Shown here: in pieces, positions 51,587 through 62,184 of the stretch
How positions within the stretch are numbered: the stretch's first letter is position 1
How the letters are laid out: every line of letters starts with the position of its first letter
Assembly (NCBI GenBank): GCA_017311185.1
Contig: JAESUZ010002555.1
Location: forward strand, 248,001 to 312,000
Direction: 5' to 3'
Length of the DNA: 64,000 bases
From: Proteles cristata cristata
Lineage: Eukaryota > Chordata > Mammalia > Carnivora > Hyaenidae
Program-made: the position numbers and the translations under genes
Notes under the pieces: model-generated
What the model was told of the DNA's origin: nothing
Databases searched by the model: none
Seen by the model: the letters and a program-made list of their open reading frames with translations, nothing else

Positions 51587-52563
51587 AACCCCCAGGTCAG
51601 CATGCTTGGAGAGCAGTCTGGGGGGTCTGAGGCAGCGACTTGAACTCTCGAGAGGCAGGGGCCTTGCAGGAGGCACTCCTTCGAGCTGGAAGAACCCCTG
51701 AGCATGAGGAGGACTCATCCCCCAGAGCCGCGGAAAACTACCTCAGGAGGCACATCTGGGACCTGCTGTCTGTGTCCCCTGCTGCTCTGTGAGATCGCAG
51801 AGGGCAGGGCCCACCCGTTGGGAGGGCTGAGCGGATGTCTGCCGACCTGGCTGTCAGGACCAACGCGCACCCTCCTCCCCGTCCATCCCGCACCACCCCA
51901 GATGCTGCTTCAGCTCCCCCAGACTCGCCACCACGGCCCAGCCCTCTTCTGTTCCCGGGCCCACGTGTGAGCCTGAGGGTGGCCGAGGCTGGCAGGTGGG
52001 GCTGGGCCCTGGATGAGGCCCCTCTGCATCCGCCTCCGGCCACCTGTCCTGAATACTCACTCCCTTCCAGACAGCTGGAGAGCGCCCCAGAGTCTCTGGT
52101 TAAGGAGGGGAGGGGGGTGTGGGAAGGTTCTAAGGGAGCTAAGCCAAGGCTGAGGGGAGGCCCTTCTAGCCGATGGGGATGCTGAGTGTGCACGCATGGG
52201 GGTGGCTGGGGGAAGTGGGAATTGGGGGTGGGATCTGAGAATGGAATGTGGACTTCATTCTCCTGGGGGCACAGCTGCTTATTTTGATCTTCCCAGTCAG
52301 CTGTTGCCTGTTCCTTATCTTGGGGCTCAATCCAGACTCCACCTCCTTCGCTGTTGCTGAGCTGGAGAAGGCAGATATTGTGGGATACAGCCCTGCTCCC
52401 TGCCCTCACTGCCTTCTGCTCCAAGCTGCCCAGAGAGACAAGGAGAAACCAGGTCGCCCACAGAAATGCCTGCCCCACACTTCAGAGCCACTCTGTGCCC
52501 ATCCAGGGGTAACAGGGGCTTGAAAGTGAGTCGTCTGACATCAAGACCCACCCCATACACACA
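51587..52563. other. Unique GC- and CpG-richer stretch
   Basis: 51700-52090 is CpG-richer than its surroundings. A 246-codon minus frame (52478-51738) and a 116-codon plus frame (51835-52185) overlap, with no family resemblance, start context or splice evidence. A CpG count over this block would show whether it qualifies as an island. Confidence 0.45.
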
Positions 52564-52587
52564 ATTACCATGACAACCTGAGTCAGC
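52564..52587. promoter_or_regulatory. Candidate RFX plus AP-1/MAF motif pair
   Basis: ATTACCATGACAAC (52564-52577) is the reverse complement of GTTGTCATGGTAAT, matching the palindromic RFX X-box GTTGYCATGGYAAY. TGAGTCAGC (52579-52587) follows at once and fits the AP-1/NF-E2/MAF core. This is motif evidence only, in unique SINE-free DNA. Confidence 0.35.
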
Positions 52588-52801
52588 CACCCCAGAGTTG
52601 CCTGGATATTTCAGTTTTATTGGTGCCACGGGACTTGAAGGGTCAGCAGACAATGCTGGCTTAGCTGGGGACATGAGGCAGAGGCCGTGGTCGCTCCCCA
52701 GGCCACACCAGGACCTCCCCTGGGCTGTCACACCGTGTACCTCATGGCAACTTTTTACTTGGCATCTACTGTCTCTGAGAAGACAGTATGAAAATAAGAC
52801 T

Positions 52802-53022
52802 TGGGAGCACCTGGGTGGCTCAGTCGGTTAAGCATCTGACTTCGGCTCAGGTCATGATCCCACGGTTCATGGGTTTGAGCCCCAAGTCGGGCTCTGTGCT
52901 GACAGCTCAGAGCCTGGAACCTGCTTTGGATTCTGTGTCTCCCTCTCTCTCTCTGCCCTTCCCCGGCTCAAACTCTGTCTTTCTCCCAAAAAGAAACATT
53001 TTTAAAAATTTTTAAAAAAAGA
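52802..53022 (+). mobile_element. Can-SINE, long type
   Basis: GGGAGCACCTGGGTGGCTCAG-like head. TSD AAAATAAGACT at 52791-52801 and 53023-53033. Confidence 0.93.
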
Positions 53023-53109
53023 AAAATAAGACTGAGTTTCTGTTTAATTAGGCGAACATGACTCATGACCATAACATTTATCATGTTATTACAGAATCAG
53101 AAAATTTAG

Positions 53110-53324
53110 GGGTGCCTGGGTGGCTCAGTTGGTTAAGCGCCGACTTCAGCTCAGGTCATGATCTCACCACTCATGGGTTTGAGCCCCGCGTCAGGCTCTG
53201 TGTTGACAGCCAGCTCGGAGTCTAGAGACTGCTTCGGAGTCTGTGTTTTCCTCTCATTCTGACCCTCCCCTGCTCACGCTGTCTCTCTCTCTCTCACCAA
53301 AAAAAAAAAAAAATTTAAGAAAAA
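53110..53324 (+). mobile_element. Can-SINE, intermediate subtype
   Basis: GACAGCCAGCTCGGAG and GACCCTCCCC marks with a CTCAG head. TSD AGAATCAKAAAATTTAG at 53093-53109 and 53325-53341. Confidence 0.95.
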
Positions 53325-53403
53325 AGAATCATAAAATTTAGTAAAAGGGAAAAAAGTAGGAAACAAATCATGCATAGTTCTCCTGCCTCAAAAAATGACT
53401 GCT

Positions 53404-53608
53404 GGGGTGCCTCGGTGCTTCAGTCGGTTAAGCCTCTGACTCTTGGTTGCGGCTCAGGTTGCGATCTCAAGGTTCGAGAGTTCCGGCCCCATGGAGGGCT
53501 CCACTCTGGCAGCGGAGAGCCTGCTTGGGATTCTCTTTCTCCTTCTCTCTGCCCTTCCCCTGCTCGTTCTCTCTCTCTTGAAATTAATTAATTAATTAAA
53601 AAAAAAAA
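53404..53608 (+). mobile_element. Can-SINE, short-bodied
   Basis: GGGGTGCCTCGGTGCTTCAG head, ACTCTTGGTTGCGGCTCAGG, tail (ATTA)n then (A)n. The next SINE sits in this tail. Confidence 0.9.
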
Positions 53609-53615
53609 ACAACCA

Positions 53616-53832
53616 GGGCGCCTGGGTGGCTTAGTCGGTTAAGCGTCTGACTTTCGCTTAGGTCATGATCTCGCGGTTCGTGGGTTCGAGCCCCGCATCG
53701 GGCTCTGTGCTGACTGCCAGCTCAGAGCCTGGAGCCTGTTTCGGTCTGTGACTCCCTCTCTCTCTCTGACCCTCCCCTGCTCACACTGTCTCTCTCTCTC
53801 TCCTAGAAATAAATAAAAAATATTAAAAAAAC
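53616..53832 (+). mobile_element. Can-SINE, young subtype
   Basis: Near-consensus young copy. Perfect 13-bp TSD AAAAAAACAACCA at 53603-53615 and 53833-53845, in the tail of the preceding SINE. Confidence 0.97.
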
Positions 53833-53845
53833 AAAAAAACAACCA

Positions 53846-54440
53846 CTGCTAACATTACACTCTATTTTCTTCCAGTCTTTTCTTGTGTGTGTGTGTGTGC
53901 ATGCATGTGTATACATGTGTGTAAAATATATAGTTGTACTATATTGTATGTACAGTTTTGCATCCTGATTTTTTTCCTTAACGCTACTACAAAAGTAATT
54001 TTTGTGGTATCACACACTTTTGCAGCTGACGTTTTACAGGCTACCTAATATTCTCTTTGCCAGATATACCATACGTTGCTCAATCATGTTCTATCATGAG
54101 GCACATTGGTGCTTCAAATCTCTGTATATAACAAAACTGTTACCATCCATAACACTTTGATGAAAATCGTCACAAAGTTTTTCTTCCCCACAGTTGGAAT
54201 TATTTAAAATTAGGACAGAGCCTGGAAGGCAGAATCACCAAGGCAGAAGGTCAGAATATCGTGGAGGCATGTGATTTTATTTTCCTCCTGGGCCCTCTCC
54301 CCGCAAGGAGCATGCGATTTCGATACCTATAGCCAAACTGCTTTCTGAAGAGAAAGCTTACCATGTCCCAAGGCCACCAGCAGGGCAAGAACATGCCCAC
54401 CCATGTAGGTCCACTATTGTGCAAAGACCCCACTCACTCA
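53846..54440 (-). mobile_element. Old L1/HAL1 fragment, antisense
   Basis: Starts with a TG repeat (about 53885-53925). TTTTGCATCCTGATTTTTTT, CAGGCTACCTAATATTCTCT, CAAACTGCTTTCTGAAGAGA and GGCCACCAGCAGGGCAAGAA have the order of an old L1-like element on the minus strand ('...CCACCAGCAGTGTA...'). Diverged. Confidence 0.5.
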
Positions 54441-55629
54441 CTCACTGATGGACATCTTATTATGGGCATAAGCCATTATACCTTTTCTAGACCCTTCTTT
54501 CTGGGCTATCAAGCATCCAGCCTTTTTCTCCTACAGCACTGCCACTTCCTTTTGGGGGAATCTCCTCTTCCCTAATGCAAATCTAGGAGCCAGCCTGCCT
54601 ACCTGCACCACAGACACAGGAGGGGCCGGCTCATCCATTCCTACCACTCTTGGCAGCCAGAGGGAACCACTCAGCCGCTGGCATCTTTCCACGGGACCCT
54701 CTGCCCGGCCCTCAGGCACTGAATCAGTTTCTGTCCATTTCCAAACCTGCTTTTCCAGCCTTTTTGGCGTGTCTGAGTTCCCAACCTTCTCCCAATAAAT
54801 TCCTTTTGCCTCATATTGGACGATCTATTTCTGTTGCTAATAGAACGTTGAAAATACTGAGTGAAACCTCGCCCACTTAGTGTTTTTCCAATTGCAAGTC
54901 AGAACACTTAACCAGGTCATGAAGTCATGAAGTTAATCATGACCAGCCTTTTTTTTTTTAAATGAAACGACAAAATAAAAGAAAATACCAGGGAGACATT
55001 ATCTGGAGTAAAAGTAAGTATTGCTTAGTGGAACTTGTTTGTTTCATATACATATACATGTATGTGTGTATATAAAATGGGTTAAAATGAAAACATTTCT
55101 AGTTTTGAGAAACATTGCCCCAGCTGAACTTGAGTTACTTGAGAACAAAGAATGGAGCAATCTCTCCTAGATGTTTTTATATTTCTCCCTACCTCTTTAG
55201 TACCCAGGGAAATGTATTTCCTTGCCAAGAGAATAATATATCTCGAGATCCACCCACTACTTTCTCTTTATTCATAGCTTGACATCTCCTCTTACCCTTT
55301 ACTTCTTTACATAGTAATACTTAATGATAATGGACATCTTTCCCTCCTGATCTTTACGTTTCTATTAATGGCACCGACATCCCGCCAGCCACATGGGCTG
55401 AAACATTCTGGGGTGGTCCTGACTACTCTCATTTATTGTAGGCATCCATGGTAGCCTAGTAGGAAAGACTGCATGCAAGCAGCAAAGTATGACATACTTC
55501 ATCTTAGAAGTATGCATGGTGCCCAACCGGGGAACGGCAGAGCGATTTCACAGGGCAGATGATTATTCATACCTTCCTACCAAAAAAATTACTAAGTTCT
55601 GTTGCTTTTACCTTCAAAATATTTTGCCA
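54441..55629. other. Unique or unresolved sequence
   Basis: No exon recognised. 54930-55080 (CATGACCAGCCTTTTTTTTT, AATGAAACGACAAAATAAAA) looks like an unrecognised old repeat. ATATACATATACATGTATGT near 55050 is low complexity. Confidence 0.4.
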
Positions 55630-55757
55630 AATCACCCCCTTGTTTCCATTCCTATTGGCCTCACCCTGGTTTCAATCCTTGTTACATTTCACGTAGACAC
55701 TCTCTCTTTCCAACTCTATTCTATTACCATCCTAGAAATCTTCTTGAAAGTCTGACC

Positions 55758-55975
55758 GGGGTGCCTGGGTGGTTCAGTCAGTTAAGCGTCCGACTGTTGA
55801 TTTTGGCTCAGGTCATGATCTCACAGTTCATGAGTCCGAGTCCTGGGTTGGGCCCTGTGAGCTGACAGTGTGGAGCCTGCTTGGGATTCTCTCCCTCTCT
55901 CTCTGTGCCTCCCCCACTCAGTGTGTCTCTCTTTTTCAAAATAAATAAATAAACTTAAAAAAAAAAAAAATAAAT
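55758..55975 (+). mobile_element. Can-SINE in L2
   Basis: GGGGTGCCTGGGTGGTTCAG head, GACTGTTGATTTTGGCTCAG, tail AAATAAATAAACTT(A)n. Confidence 0.92.
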
Positions 55976-55981
55976 AGTTCA

Positions 55982-56188
55982 GGGGCACCTGGGTGGCTCA
56001 GTTGGTTGAGCGTCTGACTTTAGCTCAAGTCACGACCTCACGGTTTGTGGATTCGAGCCCCACACTGGGCTCTGATAGCTTGGAACTTGGAGCCTGCTTC
56101 AGATTCTGTGTCTCCCTCTCTCTCTGCCCTTGCCCTGCTTGTGTGATCTCTCTGTCTCTAAAAAATAAATAAACATTAAGAAAAAAAT
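55982..56188 (+). mobile_element. Can-SINE in L2
   Basis: GGGGCACCTGGGTGGCTCAG head, with a deletion in the middle (GGGCTCTGATAGCTTGGAAC). Inserted at the tail of the preceding SINE. Confidence 0.92.
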
Positions 56189-56517
56189 AGCCTGATCATG
56201 TCACTTCCTTGCTTGAAAGCCTTCAGTGGCTCCCCATTACCTACTAAATAAAGTCCGAACTCCCCAACCCAACGCTGTTGATTTGGCTTCCGTCACCATC
56301 GTTCTATGTCCCACTAGGGCCACAGGTCCTAAGCCAGTTCACAAATGCTCCCTGTCCAACCACATATGTGAGGCCAGGTTTTTTTCATATACATCAACCA
56401 AAATAACACACTGCAACAGATTAAAGCAGAAGCAGACATGATAATCCAGCTGCCTTCTATTAAGTCAGGCATTAAAGAGATTTGCAAAAATGTAAAACAA
56501 AGCCACACTTCTAATTT

Positions 56518-56632
56518 TTATTTTATTTGTTGAAGTAGGCTCCATGCCTAACGTGGGGATTGAACTCACGAACCCTGACGACCCTGAGACCAAGCGTTGC
56601 ATGCTCTACCGACTCAGCCAGCCAGGTGCCCC
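56518..56632 (-). mobile_element. Short Can-SINE, older type
   Basis: CTCCATGCCTAACGTGGGGA, GCGTTGCATGCTCTACCGAC, GCCAGCCAGGTGCCCC. CTAATTTTTA flanks both sides. GACCCTGAGACC carries a small duplication. Confidence 0.9.
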
Positions 56633-57180
56633 CAGCTCACTAATTTTTAATAACTTAATAATATCATTATTTTATAAAAAGAATAGGATATATTCACATG
56701 CAATGAGGTTTTTTTCTGTTACTTTAAAGGAATTCATACTCTTTTCATTTCTCATTTAAAATCAGAAATTAAATGTCAATAGTCACAACCTTCAAAAACA
56801 ATAGCTCATCGGGATTCTCAGTAATTTGTAAGGGTGTAATGCCCCATGCCTCTCCGTTCTTTATGGTCGTTCATGTTTCAACGTCTCTGCCCCAGTGTCT
56901 TGCTGGAATTTTTAAACCATCAAAAAAAGAAAAAACCAAGAAGTGACACAGTAAAAATAATTTTTGTCGTAAAAATCAAAGTGATGCTAGAAATAGCCAC
57001 TAATTCTTTTAGAATGAAGGAACAACAATACAAAGACTAAATGAGCCTAAGGACTGCCATAGAAATAGGAATTGAAAAATGATGATTTCTACCGTGTGGC
57101 TCTCAGTAAAAAAAAAAAACAACAACTCAATATTCAGGGAAGTAAAAAATTACAAGGGCCTCCGCCATTTAAAATTGCTC
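56633..57180. other. AT-rich unresolved sequence
   Basis: No family recognised, no exon. Confidence 0.4.
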
Positions 57181-57279
57181 CAGGGATGCCTAGCTGGCTC
57201 AGTCAGAAGTGTGAGCGAACTATTAAACATGGGGTTGTGAGCTGGGGGTCCCAAGTTAGATGTAGAAATTACTAAAAAC
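57181..57279 (+). mobile_element. Short Can-SINE, degraded
   Basis: GGGATGCCTAGCTGGCTCAG head followed by a rearranged middle (GTGTGAGCGAACTATTAAAC) and AGATGTAGAAATTACT. Confidence 0.75.
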
Positions 57280-57309
57280 AAACAGACAAACTTTATTTTT
57301 TTTTTTAAT

Positions 57310-57530
57310 TTTTTTTTAATTTTTTTTTTTTTTTATTTCTAGGAGAGAAAGCGAGAGACAGCGTGAGCAGGGGAGGGTCAGAGAGAGAGGGAGTCACAGA
57401 CTGAAACAGGCTCCAGGCTCTGAGCTGGCAGTCAGCACAGAGCCCGACGCGGGGCTCGAACCCACGAACCGCGAGATCATGACCCAAGCGAAAGTCGGAC
57501 GCTTAACCGACTAAGCCACCCAGGCGCCCC
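57310..57530 (-). mobile_element. Can-SINE, young subtype, in a poly(T) composite
   Basis: Antisense near-consensus young copy. It sits inside a larger poly(T)-bounded insert (57296-57568) that has its own repeat AAAYAGACAAACTTTA (57280-57295, 57569-57584). After the head comes TTTTGGACAGA and a second T12-AA-T14 run. Confidence 0.95.
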
Positions 57531-57584
57531 TTTTGGACAGATTTTTTTTTTTTAATTTTTTTTTTTTCAAATAGACAAACTTTA

Positions 57585-58924
57585 AAATAAAATAGCTCCT
57601 GAAGTCCACTCCTATTTTCTCAAATGGTGTCTCTGAGAAGAAATTTCTGGTTAATCCACCCCAAAGCAACTGCTCCTTCCTCCAAATCCGGCCAGTGCTG
57701 CCACTCAAACCTTTCCTGTGGCCCAGGGAGCCCCTAAGAACCCAGGAGCAAACACATACTGAATTCCTAACTGTGCCAATTTAATTATCACAGACTCATT
57801 TATATCCACTGGCGGGGCTACTCATCAACCACAGAAACTTAGCTATTATTTATACAATGTGATCCTTTACCTCAGGCTCAACATCACGTTCAACCAAGGA
57901 CCTGGCCATCTGTTCCAATGACAACTGTCCAGGCTGGACATTCTCAGAGATGGGGGAGAATGCCTAAACTATGTATCCTGCGTTTTATGAGCACTTTAAG
58001 GAGACTTTAATAATAATTTTGAGGTGGATTTGTTTTCACACTGACCTTGAACCCAGCACTGCATAAAAATGTGGCTCCGCTACAAACGAGGAATGGACAA
58101 GACTTACAGGTGCCTTACAGGTGATGCTGGAGGGACATACCAGGGGGCCGAGCCCAGGATCCCAGGCCTGTGCGGGCCTGTCCTCTGCACGGGGCATGTG
58201 GCATCCTTCCTGGGCCACGGTGGATGCCCATCTCTGGGTGGGGTGCCTTGAAAGTGAAGTTTGCAGGCCCAGCACTAGGACGCAGCTTAACCACCGACTC
58301 CAGAGCCGTGCCCTCAGCCACTGCCCCGGGGCCACACCCTGATCAAAGCCTGAGTCAGGAGGACAGAAAGCAAAGGAAAAGGAGCGTTGGAGGGGGAGCT
58401 GGAGGAAAAACTGGTGTGCACCATCACCGCAGATGGGCGGCTGTGGTCGGGCTGATTCATCCAGGGCTCCCCAGATAGGTCAGGGCCCCACCCCACCTAG
58501 CAAAGCTCATATCACCACCACCCACTCCTGCTTCCTGGATCTGTGTGACACCTGACCTGCCTGCTGGGGCAGGGCTGGGCCATCCTTGCTCCTTCCTTTC
58601 CTTTTTGCTTGGCTATGGATACCCTGAAGTTCAGGTCAAGAGCACTGAGGGATGGAGGAGGCTCTGGGCTCGCCTAGGGTACGCGTCCCCACACTAGCAC
58701 AGCTCCGCACAGACATGCGACACACAAATATACGTCACACAAGGAGATGGCCCAGGCGCCTGCTCAGTGTGTCCTGAGGCTGTGTCCAAGCCAGCGTCTC
58801 AACAGAACCCCAGGGTCTTCTCACACTCCCCCTGGTGGGGGGGCATGCACTTGCACGGGCACACACACAAGCACACACAAAGGGCAGGAAAAGTCCAACT
58901 CGGGTTACAGTTCTTTCAGCTACC
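57585..58924. other. Unique, SINE-free sequence
   Basis: 58130-58500 is GC-rich with overlapping frames on both strands. No protein family recognised, no exon supported. CACACAAGCACACACAA near 58862 is a short CA-rich stretch. Confidence 0.45.
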
Positions 58925-59065
58925 CAGCACTCAGGACAGACTCGCTGCATGACCTTGGGCAAGTTACATAACCTCTGTGCCTCAGTTTCTTCATCTGTAA
59001 AATAAAGGGAAGCTCATGGGATTCTTGGGAGGAGTGAGAAATGAGTTAATGACCGTGCGTGTTTA
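58925..59065 (+). mobile_element. MIR SINE
   Basis: GCATGACCTTGGGCAAGTTA, CATAACCTCTGTGCCTCAGT, TTCTTCATCTGTAAAATAAA: a clear MIR core. Confidence 0.9.
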
Positions 59066-60499
59066 TTATAAACGTCCTGACCTACTAATGGTACATTCTC
59101 TCCAGAGGCATTCACAACAGTCCCTGGCATATGGGAGTATTGTGCAAAAGACATCATTGTCTGCAATGTGTCTGCTTGCCGTGCGCCTGGGAAGAAATGA
59201 GGGTTCGGAGAAAATCCACACAACAGATTCCTGCAAGGAATGCCAAAAATGACTCCCAGAAACTGTGTCAGAGGAAAGGCAGGGAAGAAGCAGGACTTTC
59301 TGAGGATGGCCCAGGAGGCACGAAGCTTATGTCCAGTGGTTGTAAAGAGAATTTTTTTGAGTTAGAACTCAAGAGGCTGGGCCCGAGCAGGAAAAAGACG
59401 GTCTCCTTGGAGACAGAGAGATCCAAGAGAAAAACTCAGCCTGGTCCTAGAGGTGGAATCAAGTCAATTCCAGGAAAAAATAGAGGTTGCCTCTGGGACC
59501 AGCAGGTACCAGGTGACTAGAGGGAAACGGGAGAGGACCTGGGTAAAAACTAGAATGTTCCACACTCTGGCCTATGCTCAGCTACCCGGTACATCTGAGA
59601 GCCTGTAACCCCAAGATCCTCTCTCACTGTGATGAAAATAGATTGCACATGTGAACAGCCTCCAAGTTTGTGGTTCTGCAATAGATACTGTTTAAAGAAA
59701 AGGGGATGGAGCTGGAAGGAAGGGGAAACGCAGCCTTGACTCTTGGGGGCCTAGCGTTGGGAGGAAGCAAGTCCCCCCCCACCCATAACCCAAAGACAGC
59801 TTGCGATAGCCACTTGCCAGGGAGGCATAATCCCCCCCCGCCGGGTCTTATCCAGAGCAGATTCCTCAGCCCCCCGCAGTGAGCTCAGGAAAGAGTCTGT
59901 GAAGGATAGACAGACGCCTTCCTGGGGACAGGCAGCCTGGGGGCCCTCTGCGCCCCATCCTCTCTCCCCCTCGCAGGCCCCTCTTCCCATAGCCTCCAAC
60001 ATTTCCAGCTGGAGCCTAAGTTGGAGCCTGAGGTCTGCATCTGAGGCCCTGCTCCGCTTCCTTTCCCAGAACTCAGGGCCCCCAGGGGAGGGGCAGGAGG
60101 AGCCGCCTGGAGGGAAGAGAACAGAGGACACGGAGGGAGGGCGAGTTGGAGCAGACAAAGCTGGGGCCAGAACTGGGAGTTTCTGGGACAGTCCCAATTT
60201 CAAGTATTCTGTCCAACTGTCTGACCACAGGCCAGAACTTGTGGGCTGGTATTTATTTTAGAAAAAAGGATGAAATGGAGTCCTAAGGTAGGACAGTGAG
60301 GAAAGGAAGCAGGGCTGCCTCTTTGTTTGGGGATAGCCCCCATGCCGGCCCCCAGCGGCTCAGGCTGCAAGACAATTAGGATGATGACATGACCACGGAG
60401 ATATCACTCATGGGGACTTATGACCTTTTTGGCACTCGCAGGGCTTTGTATGCATGATGTATACATGTGGTCCACACCCTAGTGCAGAGGGTGGGCTCC
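59066..60499. other. Unique, SINE-free sequence
   Basis: The start (59066-59150, CAACAGTCCCTGGCATATGG) may be the MIR 3' end. The rest is unique. 59880-60200 is GC-rich with overlapping chance frames (plus 59899-60261, minus 59751-60203). No exon supported. Confidence 0.45.
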
Positions 60500-60635
60500 G
60501 AAGCCTCAGCTCCTTACTCTGTGTTCCTACTCTGTGCCTCAGTTTCCCTGTCTGTAATGACATGACAGTGCCTCCCTCGCAGAAATGCCGCGAGGACAAA
60601 AAAGATAGTATTTGTCGTATAGTATGCATTCAAGG
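60500..60635 (+). mobile_element. MIR SINE fragment
   Basis: CTCTGTGCCTCAGTTTCCCT, GTCTGTAATGACATGACAGT, TATAGTATGCATTCAAGGAA. Confidence 0.75.
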
Positions 60636-60651
60636 AATATCAGCCATTATT

Positions 60652-61108
60652 CTTTTTTTAATTTTTTTAATTTTTTATTTTTTTTAATAGTTTTTTTTAT
60701 TTATTTTATTTATTTCTAGGGGGGGAGAGAGAGAAAGAGAGATACAGCATGAGCAGGGGAGGGTCAGAGAGAGAGGGAGTCACAGACTGAAACAGGCTCC
60801 AGGCTCTGAGCTGGCAGTCAGCACAGAGCCCGACGCGGGGCTCGAACCCACAAACTGCGAGATCATGACATAAGCAAAAGTCGGACGCTTAACCGACTAA
60901 GCCACCCAGGCGCCCCATTCTTTTTTTAATTTATTGTTTTTTGGGGAGAGAGAGAGTGCATAAGTTGGGGAGAAAGGCAGAGAGAGAGAATCTTAAGGAG
61001 GCTCCACGCTCAGTGCAGAACCCGACGGAGGGCTCAATTCCACAACCCTGGGATCATGACCTGAGCTGAAATCAAGAGTCAGACTCTCATGAGCCACCCA
61101 GGAGCCCC
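60652..61108 (-). mobile_element. Older Can-SINE hosting a young one
   Basis: Older antisense SINE: body at 60917-61108 (GGGAGAGAGAGAGTGCATAA ... GAGCCACCCAGGAGCCCC). TSD AATATCAGCCATTATT at 60636-60651 and 61109-61124 is perfect. The young SINE at 60665-60916 lies in its tail. Confidence 0.93.
60665..60916 (-). mobile_element. Can-SINE, young subtype, nested
   Basis: Antisense young copy with a long T/A tail. Perfect 16-bp TSD ATTCTTTTTTTAATTT at 60649-60664 and 60917-60932. Confidence 0.95.
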
Positions 61109-61235
61109 AATATCAGCCATTATTAATCCCCACAATGACCCAACAAGGTAGGGACTATAGTTACACTCAATTGGCAGATGACGAAATTCAGTTTCACATG
61201 AGCAGGAAGGAACCAAGCTAAGACACAAACCGGGG
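61109..61235 (-). mobile_element. MIR SINE fragment
   Basis: ATCCCCACAATGACCCAACA, AGGTAGGGACTATAGTTACA, GGCAGATGACGAAATTCAGT read as MIR on the minus strand. It meets the plus-strand MIR at 60500-60635 at the SINE insertion point. Confidence 0.7.
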
Positions 61236-61294
61236 TGGTTTCTCTACTGGGCGCTGGTTCTCTGGACCATTCCATAAGAGAAAGCATGGAGGGG

Positions 61295-61495
61295 TGGTGC
61301 TGTGCACAAACTTTACAGGCAAAGGGCCAAGTCAGACTTCCAGCTCAGCCCCTGACCAGCTGTATGAATAGAAGCCAGCTGTTTAACCCATGTGCCTTGC
61401 TTTGCTCATCTATGAAATGGACAACCTGCCTCATACGATTGTTGGGGGAAGAGGGTACAGGAGTTACGAAGTATCTGGAACACTACTTGTTATGG
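61295..61495 (+). mobile_element. MIR SINE
   Basis: TTCCAGCTCAGCCCCTGACC, AGCTGTATGAATAGAAGCCA, TGCTCATCTATGAAATGGAC, GTATCTGGAACACTACTTGT. Confidence 0.75.
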
Positions 61496-62179
61496 CCTCT
61501 TTCTCTGGGCCTCCCCTCTATGGTGCCCTCTGGCCACAGGGCTTGTAACTGCATTCTGTCCCTGCTCAGATTGGGCCCTACCTGCTGGTGGCTGGGCCAG
61601 TGGCTCTGTAACTTTCTAAGGAGCTAAGCGGACACCAGGCAACCCCTCTCCTACCTCCCATTTCTAGACAAAGCTTGGGCCTCTGCTCTCTCATCTAAGA
61701 TGGCTGTCTCTCTCCGGGAGGGAGAAGCAGCCACTGAGGGTGAATGGTTTCAGAGCTGCAGCTTTTGAGGCTTCTTCAAGGATATGACATGGCACGCCTT
61801 TGCAAGGTACGAAAGGCCATGCCTGTGGGTTCCGTGGTGGGAGACTAAGAGTGCATTTTATGGGGATTGCACTGGGTCAAAAGTGGCGCGCTGGGCCCTG
61901 GTGTGTAGGTAGCTGGGGCAGGGGTGAGGGAGAGGCCCATGAAACCAGCCAGCGGCTGAAGGACCAGATGGCGCTCTTTACCCAATTTTAGCAGCCGGTG
62001 GACAACACTCTGGGCAACAGCCCCACCTGGTGGACAGACAGGGACCATCACCGGCCAAAGAACACGGGAGAGCCAAGGGCCAACCCGGAAGGGGGAAGCA
62101 GGTGAGTCATCACATGGGAGGTCTGGAGGTGGGAGCAGCTTTGAGGTCTTCTCCTCGCTTAGCAGAAGCCCCTCCTACG
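61496..62179. other. Unique, SINE-free sequence
   Basis: No exon recognised. Contains the CTCF-like motif at 61959-61977 and a second, weaker one near 62017-62035. Confidence 0.45.
61959..61977 (+). promoter_or_regulatory. Candidate CTCF site
   Basis: GGACCAGATGGCGCT matches the CTCF core CCASYAGRKGGCGCT except at its first positions. It keeps the critical AG-A-T-GGCGC part. Motif evidence only. Confidence 0.35.
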
Positions 62180-62184
62180 CGTGT

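Larger units (their letters stand above)
55630..56370 (+). mobile_element. L2 split by two tandem SINEs
   Basis: Before the SINEs: TCCTATTGGCCTCACCCTGG and ACCATCCTAGAAATCTTCTT. After them: CTGATCATGTCACTTCCTTG, CTTCAGTGGCTCCCCATTAC and AAATAAAGTCCGAACTCCCC. The two halves join as continuous L2 3' sequence. Confidence 0.75.

Noticed and set aside
51738..52478. 246-codon open frame on the minus strand
   Set aside because: GC-rich composition, proline/serine-rich low-information translation, competing frame on the other strand, no splice or start evidence. Conservation data could revive it.
172..61108. tRNA genes at each SINE head
   Set aside because: The heads resemble tRNA-Lys and hold A/B box-like sequences, but they do not fold as complete tRNAs and are followed by SINE bodies, tails and TSDs.
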